DNA from: Nicotiana tabacum
Lineage: Eukaryota; Streptophyta; Magnoliopsida; Solanales; Solanaceae
NCBI RefSeq assembly: GCF_000715075.1
Contig: NC_134082.1
Coordinates: 191,631,948 to 191,695,947, forward strand
Direction of reading: 5' to 3'
Length of the DNA: 64,000 nucleotides
Shown here: one piece after another, positions 1 through 9,818 of the stretch
How the letters are laid out: every line of letters starts with the position of its first letter
How positions within the stretch are numbered: position 1 is the first letter of the stretch
Notes under the pieces: model-generated
What the model was told of the DNA's origin: nothing
The model's database searches: none
The model's input: the letters and a program-made list of their open reading frames with translations, nothing else
Made by a program: the position numbers and the translations under genes

Positions 1-1
1 A

Positions 2-1917
2 CAGCTAATCTCAATCCCAATATACACGCCTCATATTCTGCCATGTTGTTTGTACAGTAGAAACGAAGCCGAGCTGTAACAGGGTAATGCTGACCTGTTT
101 CCGAAATAAGTACTGCTCCTATTCCCACACCCTTCATATTTGCAGCCCCATCAAAGAAAAGTTTCCATCCCGACTTCTCAGCTTGTTCTAATTCTTCAAT
201 GTGCATTATCTCTTCATCAGGGAAATAAGTTTTCAAAGGCTCATAATCTTCATCAACGGGGTTCTCAGCCAAGTGATCGGCTAATGCCTGTGCTTTCATG
301 GCAGTCCGTGTCACATAGACAATGTCGAACTCTGTAAGTAAGATCTACCACTTTGCAAGCCTTCCTGTGGGCATGGGTTTCTGGAAAATATACTTCAACG
401 GGTCCAAGCGAGATATAAGGTAAGTGGTGTAAGATGACAAGTAATGTTTCAATTTCTGTGCCACCCAAGTTAGGGCACAACATGTCCTTTCCAGATGAGT
501 ATACTTGACCTCGTAAGATGTGAACTTCTTACTGAGATAGTAGATAGCCTGCTCCTTTCTGCCCGTAACATCATGCTGCCCCAGTACACAGCCGAATGAA
601 CTGTCCACAACTGTCAGATATAGAATCAAAGGTCTCCCTGGTTCTGGTGGGACCAGCACGGGTGGGTTTGACAAATACCTCTTTATCTTATCAAAAGCCT
701 CCTGGCATTCATCAGTCCATTTGACCGCGGCATCTTTCTTTAACAATTTGAAAATTGGTTCACACGTTGCCGTGAGCTGAGCAATGAACCTGCTGATATA
801 GTTCAGTCTTCCCAACAAACTCATCACCTCGGTTTTGTTTCTTGGAGGTGTCAACTCCTGAATAGCTTTGATCTTTGACGGGTCTAATTCAATACCCCTC
901 CGGCTAACTATAAATCCCAACAACTTCCCAGATGGCACCCCGAAAGCACATTTCGCAGGATTGAGCTTAAGATTGTATCTGCGAAGCCTTTGAAAGAATT
1001 TTCTCAAATCTCTGGCATGGTCAGATTGCTGTCTAGACTTAACGATCACATCATCCACGTATACCTCAATTTCTTTATGTATCATATCATGGAAGATAGT
1101 TGTCATGGCCCTCATATAAGTTGCCCCAGCATTTTTCAAACCAAACGGCATGACCCGATAACAATACGTTCCCCACGGCGTGATGAATGCCGTCTTTTCT
1201 GCATCTTCCTTATCCATTAGAATCTGATGATAACCCGCATAACAATCCACAAAAGAGCCAATATCATGTTTGGCACAATTGTCGATCAGTATATGGATGT
1301 TGGGCAGTGGGAAATTATCTTTTGGGCTTGCTTTGTTAAGGTCTCGATAATCGACGCACAACCTGGTCTTGCCATCTTTCTTTGGCACAGGCACGACATT
1401 GGCTAACCAAGTGGGGTACCGTGTAACCTAAATGACCCTTGCCTCAAACTGCTTGGAGATCTCTTCTTTGATCTTCACACTTATGTCTGTTTTGAACTTT
1501 CTCAACTTCTGCTTGACAGGGAGGAGTGCTGGATCAGTGGGCAATTTATGAACCACCAAATCGGTGCTTAGACCCGGCATATCATCATATGACCATGCAA
1601 AAACGTCTTTGTACTCATGCAATACTTTAATTATCTCCTCCTTGAGTTGTGGATCCAAATGAACACTTATTTTAGTTTCCCGTACGTTATCTTGGTCCCC
1701 TAGATTAACTGCTTCTGTGTCATTTAGGTTAGGTTTGGGTTTTTCTTCAAAGTGGCTTAATTCTTTACTAATTTCCTCATAAGCTTCATCATTATTACAA
1801 TTCATCCCATCATCACACTCGGCCTCTTGTATTATTACTTCTGAATTAGATTGGCTTTTAAAGCTGGGCCGAAGATTCCTCATGCATGTCATGTCATTGA
1901 TATCAGCATAAAGAGAA
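2..1917 (-). pseudogene. pol of element A: reverse transcriptase, RNase H and start of archaeal-type RNase H (two nonsense codons)
   Basis: The minus-strand frame is continuous from 1,917 to 2 except for two TAG codons, at 345-347 and around 1,425. In order it has an acidic linker beginning LYADIND, RT motifs (CVDYRDLNKA, FGLKNAGATY, the catalytic YVDD), the RT-connection and RNase H region (LILYLTVVDSSFGCVLGQ), and after the second stop an archaeal-type RNase H with FFDGAAN and NMAEYEAC, whose Asp and Glu are the expected catalytic residues. The first RNase H has TVVDSS where an active enzyme would have an Asp-Ala/Gly motif. The product would copy element RNA into cDNA within virus-like particles. 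Both stops lie where CAG (Gln) fits. It is preceded by a putative intron (1,918-2,089) in the right phase to fuse it to protease. Integrase is outside the window. Confidence 0.85.
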
Positions 1918-2089
1918 CTGTACAAAGAAAAGAAACGAAAATGGAAAGAGAATTAGGGACGAAGAAAATTGCATTTCATTAAACGTAAAGACAACAAGGT
2001 TTTAACTCATCCAAACGGACGGAACATAACAACTGGATTACAAACCCTGGAATAATCCAGGTGACAAAAAGGAAAACAAAACCCACTAC
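1918..2089 (-). other. Putative 172-nt intron joining gag-pro to pol in element A
   Basis: On the minus strand the sequence runs TCGTG|GTAGTGGG at the 5' end and TTTCTTTTCTTTGTACAG at the 3' end, with a CTAAT branch-point-like motif at 1,952-1,956 about 30 nt before the acceptor. Exon 1 ends with two bases of a codon and exon 2 begins with the third, so removal would skip the protease stop TAG (2,086-2,088) and fuse protease to the RT frame. Ogre elements are known to carry a partially spliced intron at this place. The splice sites are read directly; splicing itself is inferred. Confidence 0.7.
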
Positions 2090-5000
2090 CACGACTCCCT
2101 CCGAACTGGAAGAGGAGTAGCTTCCCAATTGCTGATGTTAGCACGTGGTCCGATGTACTGTATGTCTGCTCTGCTTGACCCTTCCCCGGCCTCAACCATG
2201 TTTACTTCAACAAATAGTTTCTCAAACACCTTATCCAAATTCCCATCCGCCTCAACTAACGAACCCGATATCTTTGCCAATGACTGTTTCTTGATATTCG
2301 GCCTGACGAAGGACCTGGACAATCGAGGAATTGGTTTAGGGAGCACCCAAGCTTTCTTCTTCAATTTACGGGCCTTTCTGATATCTGCCGCTGTTGGTTT
2401 GAACCCTAACCCGAAGGTGTCCAAATTTTTGGGCAAAGACACAGGTTGAGTAATGCCCTGCAGTTCAACCCCCAAACCCTTCCCGGGCACGAACCCGTTA
2501 TTCAACATTTCTGACACTACCATGACGGTCGTAGCTGACACCCTAGGACATGGCATGCTTTTACCCTCAAGCAACCTGCTCACCGGAACCGTGTCGAGGA
2601 TCTGATACACCCATGGCCCCTTATCATCTTCGGTCTCTATAAAGGGTACAATGGCATCATTCACGGCGCATGTGTGATCTTCCCCATGTAACACAATTTC
2701 TTGTCTGTCCCACTCGAATTTGATCATTTGGTGCAGTGTGGAGGGCACGGCTTTTGCCGCATGAATCCACGGTCGACCCAACAAAAGATTATAGGATACT
2801 GCAGCATCCAACACCTGAAATTCCATCGTGAACTCGACTGGGCCAATAGTCAATTCGAGTACAATATCCCCTACTGTGTTTGTTCCCCCTCCATCGAACC
2901 CTCGAACACAAATGCTATTTTTGCGGATTCTATCCTCATCAATCTTTAACTTGTTCAATGTGGATAACGTGCAAATATTAGCGCTCGACCCGTTATCGAT
3001 TAGTGCCCGAGTAACCATTGAACCTTCACATTTGACCGTCAAATAGAGAGCCTTGTTGTATTTTGTGCCTTCCATAGGCAATTCATCATCAGAAAATGCT
3101 ATCCTGTTCACTTCAAAGATCTTGTTGGCAATTGTCTCTAAATGGTTTACTGAGATTTTGTCAGGCACATGAGCCTCATTCAATATCTTCATTAAAGCTC
3201 GGCAATGCTCATCAGAGTGAATTAATAATGACAACAACGAGATTTGGGCCGGTGTTTTTCTCAGTTGATCAACAATGGAATAATCTTGTCCTTTCATCTT
3301 TTTCAGAAACTCTTCTGCTTCCTCTTCCGTTACAGCTTTTTTAACTGGCACTGGATTGTCTTTTGCGCCCTTAGCTTTTCTCAACTCTTCAGGGGCGAAA
3401 CAACGTCCTGACCGGGTTAGTCCCTATGCTTCACAACTTTCTTCCTCAATTTCCTTTCCTTTGTATGTCACCACTACTTTGTCATATTTCCAGGGTACGG
3501 CTTTGCTATCAACCATGGGTAACTGGACTACCGATTTTATGACAACCGGCTCTATATAGACTCCCTTCACGACCACCACGGGCATGGATACTGACCTTGG
3601 TACCACTATCTTGACTGGCTCCTGCTTTTTCTCGGCCACAAACGATCCCTTTCCCATTACTAGCACTGGCTTGTCTTCTACTGCTTTTAACTGAACCACT
3701 GGCCTTGCACTCACTGTCTTTTCTTTGGTTTCCGTAGAACGAATCACCATAACCACCTGCGAAGGTTTCTTAGGCTCTTCCCCCTTATGTATCAGTTCGA
3801 TCATGTTGGCCTCATAATGCGCTGGTAACGGATTTTGATTGATGTTCGGGGCCTCTGGAGCCTGTACCTCAATACGACGATTATCAATGAGCTCTTGGAT
3901 TGCGTTTTTCAACTTCCAACATTTTTCAGTATCGTGCCCCGACATCCCTGAGCAATACTCGCAGCTAACAGAGTGGTCCAGGTTTCTGGGAAGAGGATTT
4001 GGTGCTTTGGATTCAACTGGGGTCAACTTCCCCAACTGTTTCAATCTGTGGAAAAGAGAAGTGTAAGATTCTCCCAGCGGGGTAAATGTTTTTTTGTTTG
4101 GGGCCTTCTCATTTCTAAAAGCTTGGTTTGGGCGGAAGCTGGTTCCTGGTCTGTTAGCCCTGGGAGGTGGATAGGTGTTTTGTGGGTGTGGCTGTGTATT
4201 TTGGGGACTTGGTGTACGCCATTGCGAGTGCACTGGGGGTTGAGTGTAGGTCTGGGCATGGTGAATAGAAAATTGTGGTTCTGGTGGTGGATAATAGTGT
4301 TGCGGTGGACCATATGAGGTATATTGATAGTTTGGGTGATGGGGTCTGGGTTGGTTGTAGTAGAGTGGACGGTTATTGTGCCTGGACCAAACATTAGCTT
4401 CAACTGCAACAACTTCTTCTTTCTTCTTCTTTCCCAGCACACCACCAGTACCGCTTTGGATGGCCTGGGTGGTTGCTTTCAAAGCCGAGTAGCTCAAGAT
4501 CTTGTTAGATTTCAATCCTTCTTCAATCATGGCTCCCATCTTTACCACTTCATTAAACGACTTCCCGACAGATGTCACTAGATGACCAAAATAGGTAGGT
4601 TCCAATGTTTGCAAGAAGTAATCTACCATCTCACTTTCCCGCATGGGAGGATCAACCCTTGCAGCTTGTTCCCTCCAACGGAAACCAAACTCTCTAAAAC
4701 TTTCCCCAGGCTTCTTTTCTAGTTTCAACAATGACAGACGATCAGGGACTATTTCGAGGTTATATTGAAAATGGCCGATGAATGCCTGGGCCAAATCATC
4801 CCATGTATACCATCGGCCGGGGTCTTGCCTCGTGTACCATTCTAGCGCTGACCCGCTCAGGCTTTGCCCGAAATATGCTATCAACAACTCATCTTTTCCC
4901 CCAGCCCCTCTCATTTTGCTACAAAAACCACGCAGATGGGCTACTGGGTCACCGTGCCCCTCATATAAGTCAAACTTTGGCATTTTAAACCCCGCAGGCA

Positions 5001-5595
5001 ACTGTACATCAGGAAAAGGGCACAAATCTTTGTATGCGACACTAACTTGGTTTCCTAAACCATGCATGTTCCTGAAGGATTGCTCCAGGCTTTTGACTTT
5101 ACGAATTACCTCCTCTTGTTCTGCATTCTTAACCGGTTTCTCAACTTCTCCCGGGATTTCAAAATGGGGAGAGGAGGTATATGGCTCAGGCGCTTTGAAA
5201 GTGGGTTCGGGAGGGTAATATTGGGTGTCGTGAGCTTGGAATAGCGGCTCACTGGATGATCTATGTAGTGGAGCTGGGGGAGGTGCCACAAAGACGGGAA
5301 CATTTGGTGGAGGAGGGTTTTGAGTGGGAGGTGGAGCTTGGGAATCATAAGCCTCTCTTCCCTGATAATAGTGATGGCTTGGGAAACTTGTTGAAGGACC
5401 GGGAGAGGGGTATTCCGGCGTGTGTACTGGTTGGAGGGTAGGAGTAACGGGTAGTTCTTGCCCCTTCTGGGCTCTAGCTAAGGCTATCTGCATTTCATTC
5501 ATTTCTAGCCTCATTTTTTCCATTTTCTCCAGGGCTTCCTTCAGCATCTGATTGGCCGTTTTTTCTGACTCAACGCTGTTGTCTGACCCAGTCAT
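2086..5595 (-). pseudogene. gag-protease of element A (one nonsense codon)
   Basis: A single frame from ATG at 5,593-5,595 to the stop at 2,086, broken only by TAG at 3,424-3,426. Gag has an N-terminal coiled coil (roughly residues 10-50), a Pro-rich stretch, the retrotransposon gag core (ALEWYTRQDPGRWYTWDDLA through FREFGFRWREQAARVDPPM, about residues 255-345), an unusually Pro/Tyr/His/Gln-rich linker and a knuckle CEYCSGMSGHDTEKC (CX2CX5HX4C). Downstream of the stop is an aspartic protease with ALIDNGSSAN, where Asn follows the catalytic Asp, and YNLLLGRPWIH. Then comes a G-patch-like segment (NNGFVPGKGLGVELQGI), known in this lineage. The final codons overlap the donor of the putative intron. 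Gag would form the particle; protease would process the polyprotein. The stop lies where CAG would fit. Confidence 0.87.
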
Positions 5596-6089
5596 GCTTT
5601 CTGGTATAGGACCTTTTGATCTTGTTTGATAATGGTACGGTGCCAGTACGCTCTAACAACTAACTGATATTGGAAAAACAACAAACTTGTCAGTGTTAGA
5701 GTCTCAACAGATATTGTAATTGCACGTTAATCATTTCTAACATGCTTTTGCTCTGACCTCATGCATCATCCCAGCTTATTTTTGCTCTGACAAACATATA
5801 TTCTTTTTTTTTTTTAAATTACGGTCGAATCTTATAGAGATTGCCTACGTATCGTGACCCCGCACGAATCAGACCAAGCGTAGTTCGTGCAGATAAATGT
5901 AAAAATATGGGTGGAAATAAAATGCTCAACTTTCATTAATAAACAGACTCTTACAAACTCGACATCTTTTGTTTTGGAAAGAAACTAACAAACGTAATCT
6001 GAAAGCAAACAAAAACTCTAAGCTGCAAACATACTCAATCCGGACGTACAAAAGACTGACTCGACATGGTAGACACTCAAAGACACGGA
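5596..6089 (-). other. Noncoding spacer between ORF1 and gag of element A
   Basis: About 490 bp without an open frame. It holds a T-run near 5,805-5,815 and a short motif pair TTGCCTACGTATC (5,841-5,853) and GCGTAGTTCG (5,878-5,887) that recurs in the leader at 8,834-8,880. The CTACG and CGTAG parts can pair as a small stem. It may carry the translation or splicing signals that let gag be expressed downstream of ORF1, but nothing here proves that. Confidence 0.6.
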
Positions 6090-8146
6090 CTATGCATATT
6101 CTAGTGCTTCAAACTTAGGTATCCGCGGGGCGTCGTTCGGCCTCGCCGCGGGTCTAGGATCCAAATCCCTTTCAAGCTGCTCTAACTCATTCATGGTTCG
6201 CTTCACATAGATCATCACTGCTGAGATAAAAGTAGTACGGGTCATGTCTTCACAAACCCGACATCTCCTGACAATAGCATGAGCAATGGCTCTAATCCTG
6301 TCTTTTGTTTGCTTCTTTTCTATGAGCAAGCGTCTTATCTGATCGCTGCACGTCTTTAAAGCTCGGGAGTCTTGCAAGTGCTGGTCTTGCAGCTGTTGCA
6401 CTTCTGCCTCCATTTGGGCTAACAAGTTGTAACAATGTCCGCTCTCAGTTTCGAAGTCTCTAGCCTGCCTAACCGCTCTACCTTCAAGGGCAACTACGTT
6501 TCTCTTTAAATTGGCAACAATTTTCTCATGGTCCCTCTTCAACTGATTCAAGTATTGGCGACGCTCTTCGGTTCTTGTCGCCCATTGTGCTTTGAGTTCT
6601 GCCATGACATTTTCAGCTTTTCCTAGCTCATCCCGCCATTTTCTGACTTCGCTTTCCAATCTTTTTACCAATTGTTCATCGGATCGGCTCCTCGGTTGCT
6701 TATCGATGGTTATTTTCAACTGTCGGACTTGGGCTTTAAGAGCGTCATTTTCTCTGGCTAGTCTATTCATTTCACCTTGATCCTCGGCAACCTGTACACT
6801 GCTCTCGAATTCCAGACTCTCGACTTGTTGCTTTAATTTACCAATCTCAACCCGATAGCTTTCTTCCTTTGCTAACCAATCCCACTGCTCTTGGGACGAC
6901 TTGGCGAAATCTTCGAGATGAGGTCTTTTAGCCGGTCTTCCATATGCCACGTCACCTCTGAACCATTCGTGATACCCTGGAGCAATTTCCCCTCTGACCC
7001 TATCAGACACACAAGTGTTTGCCATCAGATATTGACACTCACTCCAAATTTGACGAACCTCTTCCTCGGGGAATCGACCGTCAGGACTAATTTCGATCAC
7101 TTGGGTACTTAAATCTTCATCTCTCGGTATTACTTGATATCTACCGAGTTGCCTCAGAACCCGATATGGTGCATAAGGTTGTATGCTTTTGAGTCCCATT
7201 AACAAAAAATGCGGTCGGGCTGCTGGCATATATATGACTTCCTCGACAGACAACCATCCAAGCACCCACTGTATCTGGCTAGCCTCGAGGTTCCGAAATA
7301 ATAATGCCCAAGCTGTGACTCCTTCAGGTAGACCAACCCCTTTGATTCTCGTACAAAATTCCCCTATACAAGTTTTCTCAGCCGAGCCATAACTCAATAA
7401 CTGAGAGCGCGGGCATAAATGCTCAATCATCCATATTTGCAACAATAAGTTACATCCCTCAAAAAATTTGCCCCCAACTTTGCACGCAGTGAGAGCTCTG
7501 AAGATATCAGCCACAATCATAGGTGCTAAAGTGCTTTTCCCCATGGTTTGCAAAGTACTGACGACGCCTGCTATTTTCAAATCAATATTACCATCTTTCC
7601 TTGGGAATATTACGAGACCCAAAAAAGCTACCATAAATGCCACTCGCCTGTGTTTCTCCCATTTTTGTCGGCTATTTCTGCTGCAAAGCTTAAAGTCTGG
7701 ATTATTGAACCCGCCCACATGTCCATATCTATCATACACGAAGCGGAAACTGCAGAAACCCTTTGCAAAATCTGGGTGATGAACTGTCCGGGGTACTTTC
7801 AAGGAATCCAGGAATCGATGTATGGTAATGGCTCTAGGAGCAATCAAGTATTTGAATCTCAATGGAGCTTGGTCACTTCCAATGTACCCCGCTATTTCTT
7901 CTATTGTTGGGGTGAGTTCAAAGTCTGAAAAATGAAACACATTATGTGCCGAATCCCAATGGGCGACCAATGCCCTGATGATATCCCCCGAGGCTGAATG
8001 TCTAATAAATCCGGAAGGTCTTTCAAATATTTTCTCACTTCGTCTTGCCCTTCTTTGCCCAAATCATTCCACCACAATTGCAGCTCAAAAGGGATTTTGG
8101 TCATTATTGAAAAAGGCTCATTTATTGTTGTGCTCATCCTGCACAT
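6090..8146 (-). pseudogene. ORF1 of element A: plant-mobile-domain-like region plus coiled coil (one frameshift)
   Basis: An extra ORF upstream of gag, typical of Ogre elements. It starts at 8,146 or at the Met three codons later (MSTTINEPF) and ends at 6,090, about 685 codons. The N-terminal ~370 residues (VAHWDSAHNVFHFSDFELT, TIEEIAGYIG, KWEKHRRVAFMVAFLGLVIF, WMIEHLCPRS) look like the plant mobile domain family found in several plant transposons and in MAIN-type proteins. The C-terminal ~260 residues are a long charged coiled coil. The first ~55 codons are in another frame: a one-base loss in a G-run near 7,980-7,990 restores continuity. The function in Ogre is unknown. A role in RNA or particle interactions is only a guess from the coiled coil. 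Confidence 0.8.
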
Positions 8147-9796
8147 TTATTAAAGCGTTTAAGCAAAAGAAAACTTTTATTTAACTCCAAAAACTACTAT
8201 CTATATTATCGACTCAAAATTAACCCTATATTTTAAATGAAGAACTCAATTCTTAATTCTAATATTTTTAGATAAAAGACCCGATATTGCGACACGGCCT
8301 TCCTGCGCCTCAGGGGCAAAAATTTTAAGGCTGTGAAGATCAAAAATCAAAATACGACCAAAGGTGGTTGTTTATGCAAAGCCAGCCCTTCGGTGCCCCG
8401 TTTGGGAATATTTGGCTATTTATGACATAACAACATCACCTGACTTATTTATGACTCTTTTTTTTATCGTTTTTCAAATTAGGAAACTCACTATTGCAAA
8501 CACAGCCTTTCAACGTCTCGGGGACGAAGATTTTTAAGGTTGTGTGGGTCAACTGGACCAAATCTTAAATATGACCCAAATGTGGCTGTTTATGCAAAGT
8601 CAGCCTTCCGGCGTCCTCTTCGGGAACATTCAGCTATGTCTTCATAAAACAGCGTCACCCGACTTCTTAGAAATTTGACATATATATATTTTGTTATTAT
8701 TAGCAAAAGGGGAGGTTGGACACCACCCGACTTATTTATGGCAAAATTAAAATTCTTGACATGTTTTTTTTTTTTTATTTATTTGTTTTTTGGCTTTTTT
8801 TTTTAGCAAAAAGGGGGTTGGACCCGATGAGGGTTGCCTACGTATCTCACATCCGGTGAGAATCAAACCCGCGTAGTTCGGTCAAATTAACCGAACTATT
8901 TTAAAACATGACTCTTTTTCATTTTTATTTTTTTCCTGGCAAGACAATCTATTTTCCTTTTCTATTTTTGAAAAAGACAAAATAACGATTTTTTTTTCAT
9001 TTTCAACAAACAATAAAACAATCTATTTTTCCGGAAAAAAAAATAAAAGACTTTTTTTTATATATATTTTTTAGTAAAACAAAATAAAATATTTTCCCTT
9101 TTTTTTTCAAAATTTCAGCAGAGTTTCGCCAGTAATTGGTCATTGATTTTTTTTCTAAAATAATCAATTAACTCCCTAACTGATATATTCTTTTTCCCTT
9201 TTTTTTTCTTTTTTTTTTCAATTTTCCAACATTCCCGAGATTCAGAAACCGGTCAACATGCAAGTTCGGAACAAATATATGTACAGAGCAAGTAGGATGC
9301 ATCGGAATGGTCTTTTCATTTCAGGTTGCTAGTCCTAGACGGACCCAACCCCTGTGTTGAGTCCCCTAAGTCATATGTAACGTGATGCAAATAATCGTTC
9401 CTATTAGGGATCCGGCATGAGGTTTCGTTATACTAGGTTTATAACCTGGGTATATGTTCTAGACTGTGTACCCGAGCGGACAACTCGAGTCGAGGAGGGG
9501 GCAACTTACCGGGAACCAAAAGGCCATCCGGCTTCGTAACTTATCCGTCCTCTTTCTTATTTCAGGTATTGACACTAACAGAATAGGGAGCCTCGACCAG
9601 CGAGCTTCTCCCCGGAGGTAAGAAGAGAAGGGTTTCGGCACAGTTTATATACAGTTCAGATAATATCAAAGCGGTAAAAGACAACATTTAGTATGTTATG
9701 TCAGAACATGCAATATATATCAGATAATAAAGCCAAATATAACAATTATTCTAAGCTCGAATTCTTGAACCCTGAACTAGTGGTTCTGGGTCGTTT
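8147..9796 (-). other. 5' leader of element A
   Basis: Untranslated leader between the primer binding site and ORF1. It includes two diverged ~207-bp repeats (8,282-8,488 and 8,489-8,670), T/A-rich low-complexity stretches (about 8,760-9,240) and the conserved pair TTGCCTACGTATC / GCGTAGTTCG at 8,834-8,880. I see no tRNA and no coding frame of note. Confidence 0.7.
8282..8670 (+). repeat. Two diverged ~207-bp direct repeats in the Ogre leader
   Basis: The blocks beginning ATATTGCGACACGGCCTT (8,284) and CTATTGCAAACACAGCCTTT (8,490) share the same order of landmarks: a CTC(A/G)GGG(G)(C/A) motif, a TTTAAGG(C/T)TGTG motif, GACC(A/C)AA, TTTATGCAAAG(C/T)CAGCC and a CACC(T/C)GACTT end. They are clearly related but diverged. 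Related duplications in leader RNA often reflect packaging or structural elements; here that is inference. Confidence 0.7.
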
Positions 9797-9814
9797 TCCC
9801 TAGCAGAGTTGCCA
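9797..9814 (-). promoter_or_regulatory. Primer binding site of element A (Arg-tRNA type)
   Basis: On the minus strand TGGCAACTCTGCTAGGGA lies four bases inside the LTR end (...GTGTGACA). It resembles the 3' end complement of plant tRNA-Arg, the primer known for Ogre elements; TGGCAA instead of TGGCGA is the expected CpG decay. Confidence 0.65.
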
Positions 9815-9818
9815 GAGC

